Part shown: positions 45,369-54,053 of the stretch, in pieces | Position numbering within the stretch: the stretch's first letter is position 1 | Layout of the letters: every line of letters begins with the position of its first letter | NCBI GenBank assembly: GCA_947381965.1 | Contig: CANCXX010000006.1 | Coordinates: 60,039 to 124,038, forward strand | Direction: 5' to 3' | Origin: an uncultured bacterium | GTDB lineage: Bacteria > Bacillota > Clostridia > Lachnospirales > Lachnospiraceae | Length of the DNA stretch: 64,000 nt | Program-made: the position numbers and the translations under genes | Notes under the pieces: model-generated | Told to the model about the DNA's origin: nothing | Databases searched by the model: none | The model's input: only the letters and a program-made list of their open reading frames with translations

Positions 45369-46312
45369 CCTTCCACATCCTTTCCAAAATAGTTCTCTGT
45401 CAGGAACAGAATGCCTATGATAATTACCATCACAATCGCCATCATAATTGCTGCCGCTGACATTTTCTGATAATCCAGTCTGCTAAAGGTATTGTTCATG
45501 AAATGCTGCAGCATATACATTGTATCATAAGGATAATCCCCTTTTAACAGATAGATTTCCCTGAAAACCTTAAAAGAATTTATTAAGGACATAATTGTCA
45601 CAAACAGAATTGTCGAGGACATATATCTAATTTTAATATGCAGAAAAATCTGAAAGGGTGTAGCGCTCTCCAATACTGCTACTTCCAGTATATCCTTAGG
45701 GATACTGCTTAAAGCGGACATAAATAAAATCATATTATAACCAAGATTTTTCCACAAAAAAAGTATTACAATTACAACCTGCGCATAAGATGAATTCAGC
45801 CAGTCTACCTTATCTAGATGAAAAAATCCAAGAACTTCATTCATCATACCATTATAATGAAACAATACCTGCCAGATTAACACCACAGATGCAATGGGTA
45901 CCATCATTGGACTTAAGAAAAAAGTTCGGAACTGGCTCTTATAGGGAATATTGCTTTCCAGCATCATTGCAAGAAACAGGGATAATACTACAGCAAGAGG
46001 AACTGCAACAGCAGAAAATGTCATCGTATTTTTGGCTGCCTGCTGAAATGCCGAATTTTGAAATACCATTACAAAATTTTCAAAAAAAACAAACTGATGG
46101 CTGATGGGATTATCAACAACAGAATAATAAATCACAATCATAAAAGGAAGCACGAAAAACAGTAGTACGCCAAGGGCGCTGGGAAACAGATACCCTGTGG
46201 ATATCAGTTTCCCCTTGCGCGACCTTCGGGTGCCACTGCCTGATTTTTTTTCAATCTTTAATGGTTTAAGCTCCAGGCTGTCTCTTTTTCCCTTTTTCCC
46301 AGGAAAATACAT
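45365..46312 (-). CDS. carbohydrate-type ABC permease (MalF type)
   Basis: 315 residues, AAGGAG seven bases before the ATG, with a strongly basic N-terminal 38 residues, then six hydrophobic segments. The EAA loop is diverged: ILEVAVLESATPFQIFLHIK, where the usual EAA...DGA has become EVA...ESA. That may mean an altered ATPase contact. It lies 13 bases after binding lipoprotein A. Confidence 0.85.
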   Translation of the reverse strand: MYFPGKKGKRDSLELKPLKIEKKSGSGTRRSRKGKLISTGYLFPSALGVLLFFVLPFMIVIYYSVVDNPISHQFVFFENFVMVFQNSAFQQAAKNTMTFSAVAVPLAVVLSLFLAMMLESNIPYKSQFRTFFLSPMMVPIASVVLIWQVLFHYNGMMNEVLGFFHLDKVDWLNSSYAQVVIVILFLWKNLGYNMILFMSALSSIPKDILEVAVLESATPFQIFLHIKIRYMSSTILFVTIMSLINSFKVFREIYLLKGDYPYDTMYMLQHFMNNTFSRLDYQKMSAAAIMMAIVMVIIIGILFLTENYFGKDVEG

Positions 46313-46324
46313 TTTTATCTCCTT

Positions 46325-48598
46325 TTATCTGTTCTCATTCACATAAATCTGAATTCTATTCTGGATAATTGCTGCCGTATCAGCCGCCGTCTTCTGACCC
46401 TTAAAGAAAGGTTCTGACTCCTCCGTAATAATATTAGTCAACTGTTCATCGTTGACATTGCTGGAAGTTTTTTCAGCAGATGCAATAAGCGCTTTCACTG
46501 CGTCAATCTCTTCCTGGGTAGCTGCCATAATTTCCATCTCAAAATCATCCCATCCCCAGGTCGTCTTTGCCTGTTCTACCTTCTCTCCATTCTCGTCCTC
46601 ATAATATTCCGGTGTCATATCCTTTTCAAACTGCTTCTCAAGAGTTTCCTTCCTTATAGGAAAGCCCCAGTTACCATGTTCTCTAATCAGGCTGTCCTGA
46701 TATTCCTCTGAAATCATGGTTTTCATAAACTCCCAAGCGCCATCTTTATTTTCTGATTTTGAAGACAGCCCCATACATCCGCCATTTGGCTGAACCAGGT
46801 TTCCTTTTCTTTCACTGTTAGGATAACCTACAAAAGCAACTTTTTCTCCAAATAATCCTGTAAGCATCTGAAATTCCTGAACAGAGGAAATGCTATTTTG
46901 CATCAGAAGTATTTTATCTGACTGCAGCATGGAATACATTCCTTCCCTCTCCCCATCATAATCAACTTTCTCCGGGAATTTTGCGGCAAATTCAAGGATT
47001 CTTATAAACCCTTCATCATTAAAGAAGCATTCTCCAGTTTCCCAATTAATAAATTCATCTATATTATTATAAATACAATAATAGAATATACTGTTTCTGT
47101 TTCCATACTGGAATACGTTTTCCGGGTTCTTATCCTCCACAAAATCAAGCATTTCCGTCAGTGTCCATCCGTTAATATCACCTGTCAGCGATGATTTTGC
47201 CAAGGTGGAACTGACAGTAAACTGGGAAATAAGCCCATACAGTTTTCCATCTGTTTCATATGCCTTTAAAATATTTTCAAGATAATCCTCCTTGTTTATA
47301 CCGCTTTTTTCCATATAAGGATATAAATCCTCCAATATACCCTTACTTGCATATTGATTAATGTCCAAAGCAGATAAATCAATAATATCTGGACAATTTC
47401 CTGTTGTTAAATCCGCATTCATCTGGGAAAGTCCCGTCTGATAATCGTCTGTGCCATATTCTTTGACCGTTACCCGGTATTCCCCGTTTGTTTTATTAAA
47501 ATCAATGATATTTCTTTTGACACCGCTGTCAATCCACAGCGCGCCATAAACTATTTCTTTTTTCTCTGCAACTTCGCTGGCATTTTTCCGGTTTAAGGTT
47601 ACAAGCTCATAGTTATTGCTTCCCCTTGTCTCTGAAGAATTGCTGTAGCTTCTGGTAAGCGCCCATATCCGTCCGTCTGAAAGTTCTCCCATGTAGTTAA
47701 TATCTTCACTGTTAATATCAACATCCAGCCATTTGTAAAGATCCTCCAGGGTTCCTGATTCCACGTCAAACAGGGAAACCTGGTCGGAATTACCAACCAA
47801 AAGACTTTTACTGTTTCCAGTATAATACTGTCTGTTGCCGTATCCACTTCCTAAACCTTCCACCACGTCTCCAAGTTTTTTGGTCGTAAGGTCTACCTTC
47901 TTAAGCTCCAAGCCTGTCTCTCCATAAGAAGAAGCAAATACTTCCCCTTCTTTGGAAGTTACCATACTGTTAATCCAGTTATCCACTTTAATATCAAAAA
48001 GCTTATTCAGTTCCTTATCCGTCACATAAATATTGCTGTCCCCATCACTAAAATAAAAATTGCCATCTTTATCCACACAAAAATATTGTACACGGGCATA
48101 TTCTGAATTTCCCATAAGTTCTGTAATATCCCTTGTACTTATCACAGAACCGTCATTGGCTGAAACCTCCCAAAGCTCTATAGAAGAACTATCTGATATT
48201 ACATCTCCAGCTTCATTGGTTTCATACAGATATCTGCTGACTGCCATCAAAAGATTGCCGTCCGTTCCCATTGCCATGCCTGAAACGCTGCTGTTTTCGT
48301 CAAGCTCCATTGGAAGCTGCTCTGATTTGTTTTCAAGCATATTGTACTTATACAGAATTTCCTGACTGTTTTCATTCTCTTCATCCCAGGCTACCGCATT
48401 GATAAATACATTATCCCCTGCCGCTGTAGCCGCATATATGTAATCACAGTTTAGATCCATTTCATGATATTCCGGAACATAAACAAATTCTTTTGTTTCT
48501 CCCTCTTCCTGTGGTTCTTTTTTGCCGCAGCCCGAAAGCGCCATCAGCACAGCTCCAAGAAGAGCCACCGCTAGTATCGTTTTCTTATTCTTTTTCAT
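46325..48598 (-). CDS. two-part solute-binding lipoprotein A (propeller-like N-half)
   Basis: 757 residues from ATG 48598; an AGG lies six bases upstream, and the longer frame to 48667 reads through the promoter. The lipobox is LMALSGC. Residues ~60-370 show propeller-like repeats (GTDGNLLMAVSRYLYE, DKDGNFYFSDGDSNIYV, KEGEVFASSYGETGLELKKV, SDGRIWALTRSYS). The C-half is a family 1 binding domain (LVQPNGGCMGLSSKSENKDGAWEF). It ends IQNRIQIYVNENR, matching lipoprotein B. First gene of the unit. The two proteins look like an old duplication within one operon. Confidence 0.85.
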   Translation of the reverse strand: MKKNKKTILAVALLGAVLMALSGCGKKEPQEEGETKEFVYVPEYHEMDLNCDYIYAATAAGDNVFINAVAWDEENENSQEILYKYNMLENKSEQLPMELDENSSVSGMAMGTDGNLLMAVSRYLYETNEAGDVISDSSSIELWEVSANDGSVISTRDITELMGNSEYARVQYFCVDKDGNFYFSDGDSNIYVTDKELNKLFDIKVDNWINSMVTSKEGEVFASSYGETGLELKKVDLTTKKLGDVVEGLGSGYGNRQYYTGNSKSLLVGNSDQVSLFDVESGTLEDLYKWLDVDINSEDINYMGELSDGRIWALTRSYSNSSETRGSNNYELVTLNRKNASEVAEKKEIVYGALWIDSGVKRNIIDFNKTNGEYRVTVKEYGTDDYQTGLSQMNADLTTGNCPDIIDLSALDINQYASKGILEDLYPYMEKSGINKEDYLENILKAYETDGKLYGLISQFTVSSTLAKSSLTGDINGWTLTEMLDFVEDKNPENVFQYGNRNSIFYYCIYNNIDEFINWETGECFFNDEGFIRILEFAAKFPEKVDYDGEREGMYSMLQSDKILLMQNSISSVQEFQMLTGLFGEKVAFVGYPNSERKGNLVQPNGGCMGLSSKSENKDGAWEFMKTMISEEYQDSLIREHGNWGFPIRKETLEKQFEKDMTPEYYEDENGEKVEQAKTTWGWDDFEMEIMAATQEEIDAVKALIASAEKTSSNVNDEQLTNIITEESEPFFKGQKTAADTAAIIQNRIQIYVNENR

Positions 48599-48638
48599 AA
48601 TATACCTCATAATTTCTAAGTTTGCTTTAACACTACAA

Positions 48639-48667
48639 ACTATAGCATACAATAAAAAGGGAAACAA
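48639..48667 (-). promoter_or_regulatory. promoter of the seven-gene hybrid unit
   Basis: On the minus strand, -35 TTGTTT (48667-48662), a 17-base spacer and -10 TATAGT (48644-48639), giving a leader of about 34 bases before ATG 48598. Confidence 0.5.
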
Positions 48668-48707
48668 TGTGGATAATCTTAATTTTTTCCTAAAATGTGT
48701 TTATTTT

Positions 48708-50072
48708 TTAGTTTTTAAAACTGTGTATCGGCGCCGGAATCCTGCCTCCCCGGTTTACGAATGCTTCACAGGAAAAAGAATTTACCGGCATAATAGGGGC
48801 ACGTCCCAAAAGTCCGCCAAACTCTACGCTCTCTCCCACCCCTTTACCTGCTACCGGAATAATACGTACTGCCGTGGTCTTCTGGTTTACCATGCCTATC
48901 GCCATTTCGTCCGCTATAATCCCGGAAATTGTGGACGCCTTCGTATCTCCCGGTATGGCAATCATGTCAAGCCCTACGGAACACACACATGTCATTGCCT
49001 CCAGTTTTTCCAGTGTAAGCGCTCCAGCTTCCACTGCATCAATCATCCCCTGGTCCTCACTTACCGGAATAAAGGCGCCGCTAAGTCCCCCCACATAGGA
49101 AGAAGCCATAACGCCTCCCTTTTTTACCTGGTCGTTTAAAAGGGCAAGCGCTGCCGTTGTCCCTGGCGCACCTGCATATTCCAGGCCAATCTCACACAAA
49201 ATATCCGCCACACTGTCGCCAATCGCCGGCGTAGGTGCAAGGGATAAATCAACAATGCCAAAGGGAACTCCCAGCCTTGCAGAGGCTTCCTGTGCCACCA
49301 GCTGACCTACTCTGGTCACTTTAAACGCCGTTTTCTTTATAGTCTCGCAGAGCACTTCAAAATTTTCACCCCGGACACGGCTTAAGGCATTTTTTACCAC
49401 TCCCGGACCGCTTACGCCTACATTAATCACTTTATCCGCCTCTGTTACACCATGGAAGGCGCCTGCCATAAAGGGATTGTCATCAGGTGCATTACAAAAA
49501 ACCACCAGTTTGGCGCAACCCAGTGAATCCTGGTCTTTGCTTTCTTCGGCTGTCTGTTTTACAATTTCTCCCATCAGCTTTACTGCATCCATATTAATTC
49601 CCGTTCTGGTGGAACCCAAATTGACAGAACTGCACACACGCTCGGTGGAAGATAAGGCAAGAGGAATTGACCGGATTAAAAGCTCGTCAGCAGCGGTCAT
49701 CCCTTTGGATACAAGGGCAGAATAACCTCCAATAAAATTCACCCCTACCTGTTTTGCCGCCCGGTCAAGGGTTTGGGCAATTGAAACAAAGTCCTCTTTT
49801 GTTTTACAGGCCGCTCCGCCAATTTGTGCAATAGGGGTTACGGAAATTCTTTTGTTAACAATCGGAACGCCAAATTCTCTGGAAATTTCTTCTCCCGTCT
49901 TTACAAGATCTTTTGCCGCTTCAAATATTTTGTTGAATATCTTTTCGTTTAATCTTGTAAGGTCTGAATCAATGCAGTCAAGAAGACTGATGCCCAGAGT
50001 AATTGTGCGGACGTCCAGATTTTCTTTGGTAATCATATCATTGGTTTCAACTACTTCAAATAAATTAATCAA
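48708..50072 (-). CDS. UPF0210 / PFL-family protein (DUF711)
   Basis: 454 residues, read from TTG 50072, which has AGGAGGGG eight bases upstream. This start gives [27 protein letters not shown], the usual N-terminus of the family and its usual length; the frame to 50147 overlaps the ACT gene. The fold is related to glycyl-radical pyruvate formate-lyases, but no radical glycine motif is obvious and the biochemical role is unknown. It is always paired with a small ACT protein, as here (16-base gap), which suggests amino-acid-responsive control. Confidence 0.9.
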   Translation of the reverse strand: MINLFEVVETNDMITKENLDVRTITLGISLLDCIDSDLTRLNEKIFNKIFEAAKDLVKTGEEISREFGVPIVNKRISVTPIAQIGGAACKTKEDFVSIAQTLDRAAKQVGVNFIGGYSALVSKGMTAADELLIRSIPLALSSTERVCSSVNLGSTRTGINMDAVKLMGEIVKQTAEESKDQDSLGCAKLVVFCNAPDDNPFMAGAFHGVTEADKVINVGVSGPGVVKNALSRVRGENFEVLCETIKKTAFKVTRVGQLVAQEASARLGVPFGIVDLSLAPTPAIGDSVADILCEIGLEYAGAPGTTAALALLNDQVKKGGVMASSYVGGLSGAFIPVSEDQGMIDAVEAGALTLEKLEAMTCVCSVGLDMIAIPGDTKASTISGIIADEMAIGMVNQKTTAVRIIPVAGKGVGESVEFGGLLGRAPIMPVNSFSCEAFVNRGGRIPAPIHSFKN

Positions 50073-50088
50073 TGTAATCCCCTCCTGC

Positions 50089-50361
50089 TTATATCCGGTG
50101 CATTTTGTCAAAAATTTCTTCCTTCTGACATTTAATATCCACACCAATCTCTCCGCCTAAAGCATGAAGCTCCTGTGCCATTTCTCCAAAATGCTTCTCC
50201 ATTCCATTGGTATCTACAATCATCATCATATTAAAGTATCCTTGTACAATGGTCTGGGAAATATCCAGAATATTGATTTTATTTTCTGCAAGGTATGTAC
50301 ATACTTTTGCTATAATCCCTACCGTATCTTTTCCTACTACTGTAATTATTGTCTTATTCAT
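50089..50361 (-). CDS. UPF0237 ACT-domain protein
   Basis: 90 residues from ATG 50361 (GGAGG six bases upstream). It is a single ACT domain, beta-alpha-beta-beta-alpha-beta: [20 protein letters not shown] and [18 protein letters not shown]. Such domains bind amino acids and regulate partners; the partner is the UPF0210 protein encoded next. The longer frame to 50388 has no ribosome site. Confidence 0.92.
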   Translation of the reverse strand: MNKTIITVVGKDTVGIIAKVCTYLAENKINILDISQTIVQGYFNMMMIVDTNGMEKHFGEMAQELHALGGEIGVDIKCQKEEIFDKMHRI

Positions 50362-50445
50362 AATATCCTCCATTCTTACTTTGCCCACGAGTTTAAGCGC
50401 AAGCGCAAATTTGCCTGTGAAAAGTTTAAATCTTTTCTTTCATAT

Positions 50446-50462
50446 TATAGCATTATGCTATA
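50446..50462 (-). promoter_or_regulatory. 17-bp perfect inverted repeat before the ACT operon
   Basis: TATAGCATTATGCTATA is symmetric about one base. It overlaps the stop of the MBL gene and a minus-strand TATAAT (-10 candidate at 50449-50444) about 85 bases before the ACT start. It could be an operator. Confidence 0.35.
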
Positions 50463-51283
50463 TGTATTACACGAGAAGGCTCGCTCCTTGATGCTACATA
50501 CATGGGAAAATCCGCCGCCTTTATATCTGAGCCCTTTTTCCCCCATTCTTCCTTCCTTGTATGAGCCATAGTCACTTCCACCCGCACTGCTTCATAGGCA
50601 AGCTCCGGCAAATTATTTTCTTTCGATAAATGCCCCAGAACCACCGCCTGCAGCTTATCATGTATTAAATCGCACAAAAGCTGTCCCGCTCTCTCATTGG
50701 ACAAGTGCCCTTTATCCCCTAAAATACGCTGTTTTAAATGGTACGGATAAGGCCCCACCTGAAGCATATTTACATCATGATTGGCTTCCAGTAAAAGCGC
50801 ATCCATTCCCCGGAGGGATTCCACCGTATAATCATTATAATTTCCAAGGTCTGTAATTATCCCTACTTTCTTCCTTCCGTGAGAAATCCTGTAAGCTACT
50901 GGTTCCGCCGCATCATGGGATATTTTCATGGGATTACATACCAAATCCTTAATTATAATCTTTTCATCTGCACAAACCGGACAAAACAATTCCTCCGGGA
51001 TCTCCCCCACAGAAGACATATTCTTAATTGCCTCAATCGTTCCTTTGGTCGCATAAACCGGTATGCCATATTTTCTTCCAAGAACCCCCAGTCCGGCAAC
51101 ATGATCTGCATGCTCGTGAGTGATAAATATTCCGTCAATATCCCTCATAGATAAATCCAGTTCTTTCAGCCCTGCCTCTGTTCTCTTTCCGCTGATTCCC
51201 ACATCCACCAAAAGATGTGTTGCATCTGATCCGACATAAATACAATTTCCACTGCTTCCGCTGGCAATACTGCAAATTCTCAT
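50453..51283 (-). CDS. MBL-fold metallo-hydrolase, YycJ/WalJ type
   Basis: 276 residues from ATG 51283 (GAGG six bases upstream; TTG 51295 is less likely). The metal-binding motif is THEHADHV (H, H, D, H), with further ligands expected in ISHDAAEP and LEANHD. The start RICSIASGSSGNCIYVG is typical of YycJ. These are predicted nucleases linked to DNA repair or to cell-wall stress signalling in Firmicutes. In Bacillus, yycJ sits with the WalKR genes; here it follows an FtsA-like gene instead. Confidence 0.9.
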   Translation of the reverse strand: MRICSIASGSSGNCIYVGSDATHLLVDVGISGKRTEAGLKELDLSMRDIDGIFITHEHADHVAGLGVLGRKYGIPVYATKGTIEAIKNMSSVGEIPEELFCPVCADEKIIIKDLVCNPMKISHDAAEPVAYRISHGRKKVGIITDLGNYNDYTVESLRGMDALLLEANHDVNMLQVGPYPYHLKQRILGDKGHLSNERAGQLLCDLIHDKLQAVVLGHLSKENNLPELAYEAVRVEVTMAHTRKEEWGKKGSDIKAADFPMYVASRSEPSRVIHIA

Positions 51284-51315
51284 CCTGCACCTCAACCTTT
51301 ATCATTTTTGTTAAA

Positions 51316-53448
51316 TTATTTCCAGAAGATTTCTATCACATCACCATTTCTGATAGGTTCCATATACTGGGCAGGCCTTCCATTTAATGTAGTAACAATA
51401 TCCATCCCTCTGGGCCTTGACAGGTCAAATTCAATGGCGTCAAACACATCCACAAATATATACTCCGGTTTACCGCCAAGTGTCACTGGCACTTTGTTTA
51501 CAATCACTTGTATCTCCACTGGTTCCGGTGTAGGTTTTTGCTTTTCTGTATGTTTGTCTCCTCCTTTTTTGCGGTCATTCAAATCTGACCGCTCCCCCTC
51601 CATCTCCTGTTCTGCCGCCGGGTACGTTTCTCCCCAATCTTCCTCCGTAATACTGTCTTCAATCGCCTGTATGGGAGATGGGATTGTCTCCAGTGTCCAG
51701 AGTACAGAAAAGTTTTCATACACAGGCGTATCTTTATCCGCAAGCCTGTTATTCACATACACGTTAAAACGGGGGTCTGGCATAATATCCATAAATTCTG
51801 CAATCTGACTTACGGTGTAATAATTCAGAATTTCTATCCCATCCTTTTCCTGAATTTCATAATAATTGGATTTCAGGACCCCATTTACACTGGCAAACTT
51901 GGGAACAATTACTTTTTTATCATTAACAAACACAGTAAGGCTCTCTGAGGATTCCGGCAAGTCTCCAATCGTAAGGTGTGCCGGTTCCCCAGCCGTTGAT
52001 TCCAACACTTTAATAATATCATTTGCATGAATAGCGGAATAGATATCAGCCGGTTCCCCGTTTATGGTAATCACAGCCGCCTCTCCCATTTGCCCCCTTG
52101 CCATACGCTGTTTGCCGTTTACTGTAAAGTTAAGCGCCTTTCCTCTTTTGGGAAACAATCCGTCATTCGGAAACTGTATCTGCATAGCAGCATCTGCCAC
52201 TGTCAGTCTGCTATTGTCATAGATTTTAACCCTGCTGTCATTAAAACTGACAAAAATAAAGTTGTTACTTTGTTCATAAAAGTTTAAACAGATACCGACA
52301 GGCGTAACCAAAAGACTGTCTTTCTTTACTTCTTCTTCAAAAATAATCTGCTGCATAACCTCTTCGCCCCGCAGAGCCACACGTTCTCTTGCGATTCCCA
52401 GCTTATCCGCAACCGCCTCCGTATATCCTGGCATCTTTCCACCTCCGCCAACTACAAACACAGCGCTGACAGATTTATCCCCATTTAATTCCTTTATTTT
52501 CTCTGCCGCCTGGGATGCCATCCTCTCAATCAGACCGGAAGTCACCTGTCTGACCTCCTGCGCACTGATAGTTTGGGGTAAAAGCAAAATATCTGTATAA
52601 GATATATTTTCCATCTCCCCTGTTTCCTGTTTAATTTTTTCAGCGGTGGCGAAATCGACCAGACAATGCCTTGCAATCTCCTCCGTCAAAGCATCTCCTG
52701 CAATAGGAATCATGCCATAAGCTAAAATACATCCATCATTAGTAATCGAAATATCTGTGGTACCTGCCCCTACATCAAGCAGGGCAATGTTAAGCATACG
52801 GAACCGTTCCGGTATTGCAAGCTGTATGGCTGCAATAGGCTCAAGCGTAAGGCTGCTGACTGTCAGCCCCGCAAGTTCCACTGATTTATACAAGCCATCC
52901 ACCACATCATCGGGCAGAAAAGTAGCTATTAAGTCCACTCCAATGGTTCTCGCCTTATGCCCTTCCAGATTTCCCATAGGATATCCATTCAGATAATATC
53001 TGACTACTGAATGCCCCACACAATAAAATCTTGTTTCCCCATCTGCCATTTCTTCTTTCTTTTCAAGAAATTCCTCATACGCTTTTTCCACGCCTGCAGA
53101 AACAAGTCCATAAATGTCTTCCTGGCTGATTTCACCATCCCCTGTATAGGGATACTCAACATGAGTCGTAACCGTCCGAAGCACACGTCCCGCGGCCGCA
53201 ATACACACTTCACTCAGCCGTCGTCCCACTGCTGCTTCCAACTGCACCTTTACATAAGAAATGGTTTCCCCCACTTTATGGATATCATGTATCTGCCCAT
53301 CCAGCATTGCTCTGGTTTCATGCTCTTTTACACGCTGGGCAACTACAATAAACTGATTCCCGCTTTTATATCCCACAGTTCCTACAATACTTCTTGTTCC
53401 GATATCAAGACCGAACACCAAAGGTCCCGCATACCTTTTTCCTTCCAT
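51316..53448 (-). CDS. long FtsA-like actin-fold protein with C-terminal beta repeats
   Basis: About 710 residues; the start is ATG 53448, or GTG 53451 overlapping the coaE stop. The first ~390 residues are FtsA/PilM-like: nucleotide-binding PHOSPHATE-1 (VFGLDIGTRSIVGTVGY), the inserted SHS2 region, PHOSPHATE-2 (ALLDVGAGTTDISI) and ADENOSINE (VFVVGGGGKMPG). After that come ~320 residues absent from classical FtsA, with repeated units of the form xVNxx...GDxIEI (FTVNGKQ, ITINGEP, VFVNDKK, VYVNNRL, VIVNKVP, TTLNGRP). A Lys/Glu/Pro-rich linker precedes the last unit. No FtsA C-terminal membrane helix is seen. Its role in division or envelope assembly is inferred from the fold. Confidence 0.82.
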   Translation of the reverse strand: MEGKRYAGPLVFGLDIGTRSIVGTVGYKSGNQFIVVAQRVKEHETRAMLDGQIHDIHKVGETISYVKVQLEAAVGRRLSEVCIAAAGRVLRTVTTHVEYPYTGDGEISQEDIYGLVSAGVEKAYEEFLEKKEEMADGETRFYCVGHSVVRYYLNGYPMGNLEGHKARTIGVDLIATFLPDDVVDGLYKSVELAGLTVSSLTLEPIAAIQLAIPERFRMLNIALLDVGAGTTDISITNDGCILAYGMIPIAGDALTEEIARHCLVDFATAEKIKQETGEMENISYTDILLLPQTISAQEVRQVTSGLIERMASQAAEKIKELNGDKSVSAVFVVGGGGKMPGYTEAVADKLGIARERVALRGEEVMQQIIFEEEVKKDSLLVTPVGICLNFYEQSNNFIFVSFNDSRVKIYDNSRLTVADAAMQIQFPNDGLFPKRGKALNFTVNGKQRMARGQMGEAAVITINGEPADIYSAIHANDIIKVLESTAGEPAHLTIGDLPESSESLTVFVNDKKVIVPKFASVNGVLKSNYYEIQEKDGIEILNYYTVSQIAEFMDIMPDPRFNVYVNNRLADKDTPVYENFSVLWTLETIPSPIQAIEDSITEEDWGETYPAAEQEMEGERSDLNDRKKGGDKHTEKQKPTPEPVEIQVIVNKVPVTLGGKPEYIFVDVFDAIEFDLSRPRGMDIVTTLNGRPAQYMEPIRNGDVIEIFWK

Positions 53449-54044
53449 CACAGATATTCCCCCAATTTTTCATCTATTTGCCGCAAAGCCAAGGACAGGC
53501 TTTCGCTGTTGTCAATCACTATACTGCACTTCTTCCTGAATTCTTCTTCTCCAAGCTGGGATTTCATAATGGCATCTATTTTTTCATCTGTATAATTTCT
53601 GTTTTCCTTAAGCCTTTTGCGCCTTATATCCTCCCTTGCAAAAATATACCACATTTCATCCACAATTTCCAGATATCCGCCTTCAATAAGAAGCGCTGCC
53701 TCAATAAACAGGAAATCTGTTCTTTTTTCCCGTCCGGCCTGGGATATTTGTCGTAAAATTTCATTTTTTACTGCCGGATGAATAATTTCATTTACTTTTT
53801 CAAGCACGCTTTCTGATTTAAAAATTTTTGCTGCCATTTTGTCTCTGTGTATGGTGCCATCCTCTTTTAAAATATCTGTGGACAAAAGATCCACCAGCTG
53901 TTTATAGGCCTCCTGTCCCGGTTCTTTTACCTTATGGGCAACCTCATCTGCGAGAATCACCCTGCAGTTATATTTTTCTAAAACATGGGCAAGCAGTACC
54001 GACTTTCCTGAGCCTACACCACCCGTAATTCCAATTACTTTCAT
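53448..54044 (-). CDS. coaE: dephospho-CoA kinase
   Basis: Last step of CoA synthesis: ATP-dependent phosphorylation of the 3'-OH of dephospho-CoA. 198 residues, the usual length. The P-loop is GITGGVGSGKS near the start; the family DEVAH motif (ILADEVAHKV) and the lid-region arginines (REDIRRKRLKENRN) are present. Directly after polA (9 bases), the arrangement polA-coaE common in Firmicutes. Its stop overlaps the next gene's start. Confidence 0.97.
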   Translation of the reverse strand: MKVIGITGGVGSGKSVLLAHVLEKYNCRVILADEVAHKVKEPGQEAYKQLVDLLSTDILKEDGTIHRDKMAAKIFKSESVLEKVNEIIHPAVKNEILRQISQAGREKRTDFLFIEAALLIEGGYLEIVDEMWYIFAREDIRRKRLKENRNYTDEKIDAIMKSQLGEEEFRKKCSIVIDNSESLSLALRQIDEKLGEYL

Positions 54045-54053
54045 ATGTCCTAC

